Shown: positions 17,947 through 26,865 of the stretch, one piece after another
How positions within the stretch are numbered: the stretch's first letter is position 1
Layout: each line of letters begins with the position of its first letter
NCBI GenBank assembly: GCA_945952115.1
Contig: CAMFHA010000022.1
Span: 1-33,729 of the forward strand
From: an uncultured Legionella sp.
GTDB taxonomy: Bacteria; Pseudomonadota; Gammaproteobacteria; Legionellales; Legionellaceae
Direction: 5' to 3'
Length of the DNA stretch: 33,729 nucleotides
Notes under the pieces: model-generated
Seen by the model: only the letters and a program-made list of their open reading frames with translations
Database searches by the model: none
What the model was told of the DNA's origin: nothing
Program-made: the position numbers and the translations under genes

Positions 17947-19176
17947 CTACGTTTTTCTATTATTGATATTAATTAGATGTTGCTCAGTTTCATCAAGTTG
18001 ATCAAATAGCTTGTTTTTCAACGAGCTATCTTTCCATAGGTTCGATGCAGAAAAAAATAAAGGTAGAGGGGGGCGAGCTAGATTTAAAGAGGATATAATT
18101 AAATTAAATAACTTTATAATTTTATTAGCAATAGGTCGTAAAAATTTCCAAAGTAATTTATCTTCCATTTTATTTTCTGTATCTTGAAATATTTTTTTAC
18201 ACTCATTCTTAAATTGTAATAATCCTGTACTCGTAAAATCTTTAAGGAAATTATTTTGACAATTAAGTAGAGATTCAGCAAGATTATTAATTAGCTCTGG
18301 ATGATCTTTAAACGCGGGGTGTTTATTTAACCCTGAAATTTCTTCTATTAAGCTAGTGTAACGAGGCTGAAAGCCCTCTATTAGAGCATTCTGAATTTCT
18401 TTTTCAGGAATCTTTTTAGTGACATAGCCTAGTATATCTGGGTGTTGTTTAATAATTGCTAAGATAATATCTTGATGCTGTTCTTGAAACGCTTCATTAA
18501 CATAATTCAAGGCATAAGGCCATGATTTAATAATGTTTAAAACAAGCTCCGGATAATCCTGATAAAAATTTTTATAAGCATACTTTAATAAATAATTATC
18601 GTTTGAGACAAGTTCTGCAATGAGCTCTTTATTAGTTTCTTGGATAGTGTTATTAAGATACTGTAAAGAAGAAAACGGCTTATTTTTGACTAATTCTAAA
18701 ATTCTGGATTCGTGTTTTTTTTGAAAACTAGCACTCACACATTGCAATGATTCAGGGTAATTTTTAAGTGCAGTGAAAACAACTTCTTCCTCTTCTCGAG
18801 GTTTCGGTCCAGCGTACGCCAATGGAATTGCATCTTCAAGATGCATTCTTCTATAAAAAGTTTTATTTACGGCCTCAAGAACAATCTTAGTGTTATTTTG
18901 AAGACGTTCACTTGCATACTGCAATGCCATTGGATGCAATCCAACTGCTTTGAGAACAATCTCTTCATCGTCCCTAAATGATTTGTCAAAGTAGAGGAGT
19001 ATTGTTTCACTGCCATAATAAATATAACTACCGTACAAATCCAAAGTATATAAAAGCAGATCTTTATCTTTTTTAAGTGCCTCACTAAGATGCGTAAGAG
19101 CCAGGAACTCTTTTTTAATCATAGTCTTAGCAAGTTCTTTGTTATTAAGCGTTTTATAAAAAAGAAAAGAAGTCAC
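17947..19176 (-). CDS. DUF4116-type repeat protein, 409 aa
   Basis: The N-terminal two thirds consist of helical repeats of about 45-50 residues with the pattern D-E-E-I-V-L-x-A-V-x4-P-x-A-L-x-Y-A-S-x2-L. Clear units are DDEEIVLKAVGLHPMALQYA, REEEEVVFTALKNYPESLQC, YPELVLNIIKSWPYALNYVN and HQDIILAIIKQHPDILGYVT. This matches DUF4116 repeats, which are frequent in Legionella and other protist-associated bacteria. The C-terminus is helical with a short hydrophobic LNLARPPLPLFFSASNLW. It has no signal peptide. Its biochemical role is unknown; repeats of this kind usually suggest protein binding, and an effector role is possible. Confidence 0.75.
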   Translation of the reverse strand: MTSFLFYKTLNNKELAKTMIKKEFLALTHLSEALKKDKDLLLYTLDLYGSYIYYGSETILLYFDKSFRDDEEIVLKAVGLHPMALQYASERLQNNTKIVLEAVNKTFYRRMHLEDAIPLAYAGPKPREEEEVVFTALKNYPESLQCVSASFQKKHESRILELVKNKPFSSLQYLNNTIQETNKELIAELVSNDNYLLKYAYKNFYQDYPELVLNIIKSWPYALNYVNEAFQEQHQDIILAIIKQHPDILGYVTKKIPEKEIQNALIEGFQPRYTSLIEEISGLNKHPAFKDHPELINNLAESLLNCQNNFLKDFTSTGLLQFKNECKKIFQDTENKMEDKLLWKFLRPIANKIIKLFNLIISSLNLARPPLPLFFSASNLWKDSSLKNKLFDQLDETEQHLININNRKT

Positions 19177-19410
19177 GATATTATCCAGTAATAACTCATT
19201 ATGTGCTATTTTATTGCATTTTTGACTCTAAGACAAGATCGAGGAAGGCATCAGTTTAAACAGTTAATTTTAGTATTTGGGTAATGAAATTAGGAATGGA
19301 TCTAATGCTGGATCAAAATGACCCAACATTATGTTGTGCTGTTAAATTACCAATATTTTAGCGCTTACAGTGTTGTAAACTTTTTTGTTGTGCAAAATAA
19401 TAGTTTTTTC

Positions 19411-19794
19411 TTAATCAAGATTAATTGAGTAAGAATAACTGCCGAATCCATCATATTCAGTTCCTAAATAACGCATTCCGTTACAAGAAGCAGTAATTTT
19501 AGGATGACTCATCCATGGACCATCTTGGATATCTAATACACACCAGTTTTCTGCATCATAAGCGACAGTAACATGAGCATAACCTGAGCGACACTGATAA
19601 GTATCTCTAATGACAAAGCTACGAGGCCCTACAAATTCAAGTTGTACATCGGATTCACTATAGCCGCTAACTACATAAATAGATGGATGAGCACGATTAC
19701 TTAAATGAAAATAATCTTTATAACCACACCATGATTCTGCATGAGCATTAATTGCACCGATACCACCTAATACAAAGAATAACCATTTGTTCAT
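19411..19794 (-). CDS. Small secreted/periplasmic protein, 127 aa
   Basis: The protein starts with a clear Sec signal peptide, MNKWLFFVLGGIGAINAHA, with likely cleavage after AHA at residue 19. The mature part of about 108 residues has four Cys (in ESWCGYK, YQCRSGY, NWCVLDI and ASCNGMR), suggesting two disulfides, and is rich in Tyr, Ser and Gly with beta-type alternation (AHVTVAYDAENWCVLDIQDG). I do not recognise a family. It lies between the DUF4116-type gene and the 1669-residue gene on the same strand. Confidence 0.7.
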   Translation of the reverse strand: MNKWLFFVLGGIGAINAHAESWCGYKDYFHLSNRAHPSIYVVSGYSESDVQLEFVGPRSFVIRDTYQCRSGYAHVTVAYDAENWCVLDIQDGPWMSHPKITASCNGMRYLGTEYDGFGSYSYSINLD

Positions 19795-19882
19795 TATACA
19801 CCATCCTTATTATTATAATTCTCGGTCATTATAGGGAAGTATTGGATATTAAACAATCATATTGTGTGTGAAGAGTGAACAA

Positions 19883-22800
19883 CTATGAAGTATGCTTTGG
19901 ACCAGGTACAGGAGAAACTTCTTCTAATTTAGTTTCTTTTTTATTATTAGCAAATAAGCCAAAACGTTTACTTAAAGTACTAAGAGAAGGCTCTTCTTTA
20001 ATTGCTTCTTTTAATTCATTGAGTCGAGCTTCTTTTTCTGGCGTATAAAGCCAAAGCAGACGTAATAAAGATAATGCACAAGACTTTAAATAAGCAAAAC
20101 TAAAGTAGTTTAATGGTTTATTTTCTAGAATAAAGCGAGAAAAATTGGGATCTTTTACTTTTTGTTGAATCTCCTTAATACGATTTTGGATGGGTTCATG
20201 TTCTTTTGTTGCTTTTTCGGATAATTCTTCAATTATAGATTTTATCTTATTGATAGTATTAGGATTTTCATTAACAGAGTTAATAATAAAATAATTATAC
20301 AGTTGATCGAGAGCAACCCAAATTTTATCCAGTTGATAATAGTCCTTATAATGTTTCTCTTCAAATTCACTAATGGGTTTAGCTAAAAGTTCTTTAATAC
20401 TCTTATGAATGTCTTCTTGAGATTTTGCTTTATTAATAATTTCTGTTTTAAATTGAGCTAAGTGATCCTCTAATTTAGAAGAGTATTCTTTATGTATACG
20501 TTGAAGTCCAATAAAGCGATTGGCTAATTCCTTGCAATGCATATCAAACGCTTGGCTTGTGTAATCTAAAATAAACCGTTCATTAAGCTTATCTTGTTGC
20601 TCTTCTAATTGCTCTAAATACTCTATTTTTTCTTTAGAGCAGTTTTCTTTCATATTTTCCGTCTTTATCAGGCCTTGATAATGAGCATAGCCTATTTTGA
20701 CTAGAGCACGTATATCATTTAATTGTTCTGTAGGAGCTTTAATTCCAATCTGTAATTGCTCATCAAATTTTAGGTCTTCCTTCTCCATTTTAGGATTAGG
20801 TTCAAAATTTAATTCTTTTTTTAAAGAAATAAGCTGCGGCAAGGCTTCTTCATATGTTTTTTTAATTTCGCTCATTAGAGGTGTTGATGAAGACGAAGGG
20901 CTGAGTTTGTTATATTGTTCGATGAGAGAGTGTAATTTAATAAAATGAGTATATTTTTGATCGATTTGTCTCTTTTCTTTTCGTGCCTCACGTCCATTTT
21001 CTTGAGCGATGTCCGTTCTTTTTTGGATGGGTGTTTTATCACATATAAAATCAAGATGAGTTTTTGACGGTAAATTAAGAGGTTGTAATAATCCTTTGTA
21101 ATATTCATCAATAATTTTTTTTAATGGCGCAGAAAATGTGCCAGGGTCTAAGCCTAATCGATCTTCCCATAGGTCGGCTTCAAGTTGCATAGGAATAAAC
21201 ACACTGCTATTAAAATTGCCTAAATTATTTATTGCAGTATCATGTACTGTATTGATAAATTCGTTTAGTTGCCCTTTCAATTTTCCAAATAAATGCAACA
21301 TAGTAGGCGATTGTAAAAATAGTTTAAAATAAGAATCTGAACTATCAATGATCGATTCAATCCCTAGAGTTGATTTTTTAGCACTAATATGAAGTTTATC
21401 GAGATCGTGTTGAGTTAACATCGAGCCTTTTCTTAAGCTTTTAATGTGTTTAGGAATAATGCTAAAAGCATTTAACGTATACCAAAGCCCATTAAATTGG
21501 ATGTTTTTATTCAAAGGAGTTACATCTTCTGCGGCGGTCTGATAAGGCTCACTGTGTTCTTGGATGAGCGCTTGAAGAGTTTGAGCCTTTTCACTTAAGT
21601 CATTAAAGATTAATTTCAAATGCTCATCTTTTGATAAAGAATTTATTATTTTTGTTAATTCATTAATATGAGAATAGGCCTTAATCAAATAATATACATA
21701 CACTTCTTTATCACTTTTATCATTAAGCTCTTCTAATTTACGTATTAGTTGTTCTACATGATAAAAAGCATTATGGATCTGTTTAATGGCGATAACTTGT
21801 TTACTTTGCATTGCCGCGAGATGTTTATCGTTTAGCTCTGGAAAAGGAACATCACTAAAAATTTCATCAAAGAAATTTTTCTCAGAGGGCTGCAAAAGAT
21901 CAAAGGACTCACGATTAATACCAAAATATTTCACCGGAGTAACTTTTAATTCCGCTTGCATTGAAGCATTAAAATGTTTAGTTAAATCGTGCAATGATTG
22001 CCTAAATTCATAAATGGCTGTTGAGTAATCGGTATGTGAAATTAAGTAATGGGCTCTATCTGCATTGGCATCATGCATTAATTTTGCTTGTTGGTTTTCA
22101 TTATTAAACTGTTTTTGGGCTAAATTAAGATAAGATTTGCTTTTTGAGCTCCAAGCTAAATCTTGATTAGTAAAATAAGTTTGAAAATGATCTTTAAATT
22201 GTTCGAATAAATTATTGGAAGGTATTTTTTCGGTTAATTTTTTTTGTGAGAAAATATGGACTAAATAACGATCAAACTTTAAAGCCTCATTTCTTTTATC
22301 TTCAGGAATGCAATGAATAAAATAAGGTTGAAATACATTATATAATTTACGGCATCGAGCACTTATCTCTGGATTTAATTTTGCGCCAAATTGAGGCTGT
22401 AGAATATTTTGGTGTTGTTCCTCAATTAGAGTAAGAAGCTCATTATAAGCTTTTTGTGCCACCTCAAGCTTATTGCGCTTATTTTTATACCATTGATGTA
22501 AAGTTAAGGCTTGATTTGCTGTTAATTGCTCTGGATTAGCGATTAATTTTTTATCTTTTTCTTTAGAAAATAGTAAATTTTTAGTAAGTTCACCTTCTCT
22601 TCGTAATGCACGTATTTCATCCATAAGAAAAACATTTTGTTCTTCTTTACCTAATTGACGCATGGCTTGTTTTGAAAAAAATTGGGTTTTTTTATACCAT
22701 TTTGCTTCTATATCTTCAAAAAATGGTTGAAGAGAATTATCTAATTTATTAAAGTCATTAAGAATCGGAGGCACTAAATGGGTATTTGCCTCATTAGAAG

Positions 22801-24892
22801 ACGGATGCAAAAATTTATCGAAACTCTCTGCAAGATTTTTTCTTTCTGCAGATACGCCATCTTGAAAATAATTTCTAAGTTGTTTATACAAATCACGTAG
22901 TTTCTGTTTATTGTTTTCATCTAATTGATTGAAATTTAATCGCTGAGCTGAAATAGGGTTTATTTCTTCTAATAAACTATGAAATTTATTATAAGCAGCT
23001 TTCGCTGTCTGAAAACGCTCTAACTTATCTTTATACCATTGATAAACTATTACGCTTTGATCAGCACTTAATTGTTGAGGATTTTCAATCGTTTTAAATT
23101 CTTTATTTCCAATGAATGTGATCCTAGGATTATGTTCTGCTGCTAGTTGCAGTGGTATTTCTTCATCGATAAGATACATTCCATGCTTTTGCTCTGGAGG
23201 AAAAGTAGGGGGTGGTAATTTATCTATCCATTCGCTAGTACTCACGTCATCATTATAAGGAAAAAGAGTTAAATCAGAGGATTGAATTACAGCGTCAATT
23301 AAATCTTGATTCGAATCAATAAGAAAATTTTGCGTATTTATTTTTTTTTCTATTAATTCTTTAAAAGCGGCTTCAGTGTCTAATAAAATATGAGTAACTT
23401 CATCTTCTGAAACCCCTGGGCTAGTTACTAGTCCTTTTAACCAATCCCATGTATTGCCCACAATACCTTTTTCTTCAAGAAGCTTATCAATTATAAGTGT
23501 ATTCTTGTCGGCATTAACGTGAATCATATAAGGTTTCATTACCTTATAATCTTCAATAAGTTGTGCTTTGATTTCTTTGGGTAATTGGCTTAGGGCTAAA
23601 AATTCTTTATCTTTGTTTTCTGCTTTTAAAAGGTTATAAAAACGTATTGAGGCTTCTTCTATTTGTTTAATCTTAAATAGTGTTTTATTTGCTTTATCGA
23701 TGCGTTGATGAATTTTATCTAAACGTAATGAAACAAAACGAGAGTCTTCTACAGTTAATAATTCTTCACCTTTTTCTTCAAAATTCACTGGTTTTTTTGC
23801 ATAATAAATTAAGCTGTCATAGAGACCTTTGACTTTTTGCATTACAGGTTGAGATAGCGAGCCGGCTTCCTGTATAAAATTAATTTCAAGTTTATCGACC
23901 AGGCCAAATAACTCTGGAAATACTTGATACTTAAGTTGAGCCAAATTATCACGAATAACATCTTGCGAAGATTCACTTAAATGACCTATTTGCTCTAAAG
24001 AGCTTTTGGATAATACAAGAATATTATTAAGAATATGAATATAATTAAGCGTTTTAAATGATAGAAAAAGCCGATTTTTACTTCTTAAACTTTCTAAATC
24101 ATTTAATAAAGCTAAGGCGCTTTTTTGAAGCTCTTCCAATTGAGCACTATTAAGAGAGGGTTCTTGTGCAATTAGTTGAGAAGAATATTGTTGAATGAAT
24201 TGTGTTATTTTATCAAGATAGCTGGGTAATGAAGCACTAAACTCTGTAAGGAAATCGTAATCTAGATTACCCGTGCTGGGTTTCATTTGCTCTAATGCAA
24301 TGCCTGTAGTTTCACCAATTTTATAACTCAGTGGGTAGTTAGTTATATTTTCTGTAAATAATTTAGTTCGATCAGCATGTTGTTCTTTTAATTGGCTTAT
24401 ATTTTCTGAGATTGAATAAAGAGCTTGTATCTCATTTTGAAACATTTCTTTGACATCAACATCTAAATGAGTGAATAAATAACTTGCCTCATAAGTCTCA
24501 TCAAGCGTGTCATCGTATAACTGCCATATTGTATTGACATCTTCATAATATCCTTTTTTTAATTCAAGTGCTTCAAGTTTAGAAAAGCTTCCATGAGCAA
24601 AATAGAGTGCATTGAGGAGTTTTTTTATTTGAGTAATATTGTCAGGCTCTGTTTGAAAGCCTTTTAAAGGCATTTTTTTATAATAATCGCTTAAAATTTT
24701 TTTTATATCTTCTTCATTTTTTGCAGTGGAGAGATCGGGAAGACTATCAAAATAACACCCTGCTTTTTTCCTAAACCTGGGACTTTTTATTCCAGCAAAA
24801 ATGTTAAGAGTTATTTTATCAATCAGAGACGATATTTGATGTGTTTTAAATGATTCTAATAATTCTATTAACTCGTCAAACTGTTTAGGCAT
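19883..24892 (-). CDS. Giant helical repeat protein, 1669 aa, candidate Dot/Icm effector (possibly SdhA-type)
   Basis: The product is a soluble, mostly helical and coiled-coil protein without signal peptide. Diverged internal repeats are visible. NPQQLSADQSVIVYQWYKDK near residue 602 and NPEQLTANQALTLHQWYKNK near 784 each lead into KAAYN/KAYNE-LL-x-LIEE. A Y-x2-F/M-x-PYFIH-like block ending in a KFDRYL-type motif recurs near 455, 677 and 860, and more weakly near 1364. The hydrophobic stretch FAYLKSCALSLLRLLWLY near the C-terminus could be a membrane contact. Size, coiled coils and position near fur and uvrA recall the L. pneumophila vacuole-guarding effector SdhA, but I cannot confirm homology. 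GGAAG precedes the ATG within a dyad (24900-24913). Confidence 0.65.
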   Translation of the reverse strand: MPKQFDELIELLESFKTHQISSLIDKITLNIFAGIKSPRFRKKAGCYFDSLPDLSTAKNEEDIKKILSDYYKKMPLKGFQTEPDNITQIKKLLNALYFAHGSFSKLEALELKKGYYEDVNTIWQLYDDTLDETYEASYLFTHLDVDVKEMFQNEIQALYSISENISQLKEQHADRTKLFTENITNYPLSYKIGETTGIALEQMKPSTGNLDYDFLTEFSASLPSYLDKITQFIQQYSSQLIAQEPSLNSAQLEELQKSALALLNDLESLRSKNRLFLSFKTLNYIHILNNILVLSKSSLEQIGHLSESSQDVIRDNLAQLKYQVFPELFGLVDKLEINFIQEAGSLSQPVMQKVKGLYDSLIYYAKKPVNFEEKGEELLTVEDSRFVSLRLDKIHQRIDKANKTLFKIKQIEEASIRFYNLLKAENKDKEFLALSQLPKEIKAQLIEDYKVMKPYMIHVNADKNTLIIDKLLEEKGIVGNTWDWLKGLVTSPGVSEDEVTHILLDTEAAFKELIEKKINTQNFLIDSNQDLIDAVIQSSDLTLFPYNDDVSTSEWIDKLPPPTFPPEQKHGMYLIDEEIPLQLAAEHNPRITFIGNKEFKTIENPQQLSADQSVIVYQWYKDKLERFQTAKAAYNKFHSLLEEINPISAQRLNFNQLDENNKQKLRDLYKQLRNYFQDGVSAERKNLAESFDKFLHPSSNEANTHLVPPILNDFNKLDNSLQPFFEDIEAKWYKKTQFFSKQAMRQLGKEEQNVFLMDEIRALRREGELTKNLLFSKEKDKKLIANPEQLTANQALTLHQWYKNKRNKLEVAQKAYNELLTLIEEQHQNILQPQFGAKLNPEISARCRKLYNVFQPYFIHCIPEDKRNEALKFDRYLVHIFSQKKLTEKIPSNNLFEQFKDHFQTYFTNQDLAWSSKSKSYLNLAQKQFNNENQQAKLMHDANADRAHYLISHTDYSTAIYEFRQSLHDLTKHFNASMQAELKVTPVKYFGINRESFDLLQPSEKNFFDEIFSDVPFPELNDKHLAAMQSKQVIAIKQIHNAFYHVEQLIRKLEELNDKSDKEVYVYYLIKAYSHINELTKIINSLSKDEHLKLIFNDLSEKAQTLQALIQEHSEPYQTAAEDVTPLNKNIQFNGLWYTLNAFSIIPKHIKSLRKGSMLTQHDLDKLHISAKKSTLGIESIIDSSDSYFKLFLQSPTMLHLFGKLKGQLNEFINTVHDTAINNLGNFNSSVFIPMQLEADLWEDRLGLDPGTFSAPLKKIIDEYYKGLLQPLNLPSKTHLDFICDKTPIQKRTDIAQENGREARKEKRQIDQKYTHFIKLHSLIEQYNKLSPSSSSTPLMSEIKKTYEEALPQLISLKKELNFEPNPKMEKEDLKFDEQLQIGIKAPTEQLNDIRALVKIGYAHYQGLIKTENMKENCSKEKIEYLEQLEEQQDKLNERFILDYTSQAFDMHCKELANRFIGLQRIHKEYSSKLEDHLAQFKTEIINKAKSQEDIHKSIKELLAKPISEFEEKHYKDYYQLDKIWVALDQLYNYFIINSVNENPNTINKIKSIIEELSEKATKEHEPIQNRIKEIQQKVKDPNFSRFILENKPLNYFSFAYLKSCALSLLRLLWLYTPEKEARLNELKEAIKEEPSLSTLSKRFGLFANNKKETKLEEVSPVPGPKHTS

Positions 24893-24899
24893 AATACTT

Positions 24900-24957
24900 C
24901 CGTAAAATTACGGTCAACTCTATATAGTATAAGAGAAAATTTTAAAATTATCTTAAG
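24900..24957 (-). promoter_or_regulatory. Dyad at ribosome binding site and candidate promoter/PmrA-like box of the 1669-aa gene
   Basis: CCGTAA and TTACGG form a perfect dyad at 24900-24913, ending eight bases before the start codon and overlapping the GGAAG site. On the minus strand TATACT (24926-24931) is a possible -10. Upstream, CTTAAGATAA followed by TTTTAAAATT (about 24938-24957) resembles the tandem cTTAATatT half-sites bound by Legionella PmrA. The match is loose. Confidence 0.25.
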
Positions 24958-25130
24958 GGCATTGTACCAAGATCAAAAAATTGTCGTTATTTTTAAATTG
25001 ACAAGACATCATTTTTTGAAATAATATTGCACATTTGCAACATTATTTGTAACTCTAGAAATAACAATAGGTGTTCCTAGTATAAATCAACTGCTTTTTT
25101 CAAGTCTAATAATATTAAATGGGAAAGTTT
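24958..25130. other. Intergenic region, divergent control of two effector-like genes
   Basis: This AT-rich stretch lies between the 1669-aa gene and the frameshifted gene at 25131. No RNA gene, terminator or strong repeat was seen. GGGAAAG at 25121-25127 is a probable ribosome binding site for the ATG at 25131. Confidence 0.4.
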
Positions 25131-26143
25131 ATGAAACTAAAAGCATCATCTTTTTTAAGGTTTTTAAATCAACTCTATCATTAGAGCGTTATCCAAGCAG
25201 TAAGAATGACCCTCAGTCAATTGCTACTTATATAAAGCAATTACAGTTGCAATCATCTAGCCCATTAACTTCACTAGATTTGTCTGGCTATTTCTCAAAA
25301 ATTTCAATAGAAACAGATTACTTACCCCATTCGCCTTTTACAAAAGCACTGTCGTCATGTCCGGAAGTGCAGCATGTAGATATATCAGGGCATAAAGATA
25401 TAGAAGACCTAGAGTTTTCGCGATTTCGCAAGTTTTTACCTAACTTAACTTCCATAACGCTCAATGAAGTTGATCCTAAATCTTTCAAAATATCTACAGA
25501 GCAGATTATTAAATACTATGCAAGGAATATCGTGCTTCATGCTGATCGAAGTCTCATGGAACATATAACTGAGAATTCCATGAAATATCTTATTCAAAAT
25601 GGGCAAGAAATCTACGCTAATTCTCTTAAGGCCGGTATTACAGTAGATAATCTTTATCCTATCTTTTTTCAAAAAGCAATTGCAGAAGCTCTTGTTCGTC
25701 AGAGAGAAGAGATGTGCTTAAGAGATTTGACTGACAAAGAGCGTAGAAAACAGCAAGACAGAATAAAACATCAATTTATCAATGATTATAAATCAGGTAA
25801 TGGTTTTGATATAGACTCTTCCTGGTATAAGATGGGCCCAAAGAGCGAGGCAGATCTTGCCAATTGTGAGACTCCTCATACAGTTTTAATGCTTTATGCA
25901 GTGATTACACAGCAAAATCTTTGGCTAGACGTTTTGAATGGTTCGGAAGGGCGTGGGTTTATGTTCTCAAGTCCTAAAGCACTAGACAAGGTATATTATC
26001 ACCCAGCAGTACAATCTGCAGCTGATTTAGAAGGGCATAGTGGCTTCTCTTTTGCATTATGTATGAGGTTTATTGAAAGAATGGCGCATGAGCATATCTC
26101 TCATTTTAGCAGTGAATACTCAAAATCATCGTTATCGTTATAA
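25131..26143 (+). pseudogene. Effector-like protein with a 5' frameshift at a T6 run
   Basis: The ATG at 25131 has GGGAAAG upstream and begins MKLKASSF, but this frame stops after 17 codons. The neighbouring frame is open from 25025 without any ATG, GTG or TTG until a TTG at 25247, and continues to 26143. Adding one base to the T6 run (25151-25156) would join them as MKLKASSFFKVFKSTLSLER and then YPSSKNDPQSIATYIKQLQ, which looks like a natural N-terminus. The product would be about 337 aa. Its early part has LRR-like phrasing (LTSLDLSGYF; VQHVDISGHKDIEDLEF; LPNLTSITLNEVD). The rest is helical and unrecognised. A 298-aa product from the TTG at 25247 is the alternative. Confidence 0.6.
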
Positions 26144-26226
26144 ATGCATCACTAGTAAGGTGTATTCGCTTGAGCGCAGTTAATTAGTTTTTTAACATAA
26201 GATGCATTTGCCTGATGCTTATGTCT

Positions 26227-26700
26227 CTATTCAATAATTTTTAAAGAAAGCTCCAAGGTGAAATGAGCTACTTCTTCAGGCGCTCGTGGATAATAAATAT
26301 ACGCTTTAACAGGAATTTGTTTATTAATTCTGGCTTTAGTTTGTTGCGTTTCTTCAATCATTGATTTGACTAATTCTCCTGCCTCACAAATAAAATAAAC
26401 ATCATGTTCAGGTCTGCGCAAAAATTGAGCATGAAATGACTTAAACGCTAAGGATACTTTACAGTTGAGGTGATCAGCGAGATAAAGACCATGAAAGCCA
26501 GCCGCTAAATCTGCGCCTACAGCTAGTGCTCCAAAATACATCGAATGCAAATGATTTTTAGTTCGTCGTGTTAAAGGAATATGTACTACAATTTTTTTTT
26601 CATCTAAAAAAAGTAAACGAGGCCTAACATAACTAATCATAGGTACTTTAAAATGACTAAAATGCCAAAGAAAAAATTTGAGTTTCCATAAAGAGTTCAT
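26227..26700 (-). CDS. DUF4442 hotdog-fold putative thioesterase
   Basis: The 157-aa protein has the DUF4442 pattern: an N-terminal helix (WKLKFFLWHFSHFKVPM), strands with VHIPLTRRTKNHLHSMYFGA, the central hotdog helix FGALAVGADLAAGFHGL, and CKVSLAFKSFHAQFLRRPEHDVYFICE. This is a PaaI/YiiD-like acyl-CoA thioesterase fold. The substrate is unknown and catalysis is an inference from the fold. It is divergent from uvrA and convergent with the effector-like pseudogene. Confidence 0.8.
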   Translation of the reverse strand: MNSLWKLKFFLWHFSHFKVPMISYVRPRLLFLDEKKIVVHIPLTRRTKNHLHSMYFGALAVGADLAAGFHGLYLADHLNCKVSLAFKSFHAQFLRRPEHDVYFICEAGELVKSMIEETQQTKARINKQIPVKAYIYYPRAPEEVAHFTLELSLKIIE

Positions 26701-26788
26701 GTAAGTCCTGTCCTTATAATTTTAGAAAATAGTACTCTTCAGAATTAAGTGTGGCAACTGGTTTTATTAGTCAAGTAGAGCCCTACCC

Positions 26789-26823
26789 AATTTCCTTCAA
26801 AACCTAGCATTTTGAAGGAAATT
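26789..26823. repeat. Perfect 14-bp inverted repeat upstream of uvrA
   Basis: AATTTCCTTCAAAA (26789-26802) and TTTTGAAGGAAATT (26810-26823) surround a seven-base loop. It ends 42 bases before the uvrA ATG. No T run follows, so it is not a standard terminator. It could be a regulatory dyad or an mRNA hairpin. Confidence 0.7.
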
Positions 26824-26865
26824 AGGTATATACTTTGGTACTTTTTAATACAGTGTAAAAATTTT

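Noticed and set aside
26812..26865. TTG-initiated extension of uvrA
   Set aside because: The start lies inside an inverted repeat and the added residues do not resemble UvrA; the ATG at 26866 gives the family length.
26701..26865. SOS (LexA) operator in front of uvrA
   Set aside because: No CTG-N10-CAG dyad of the right form was found.
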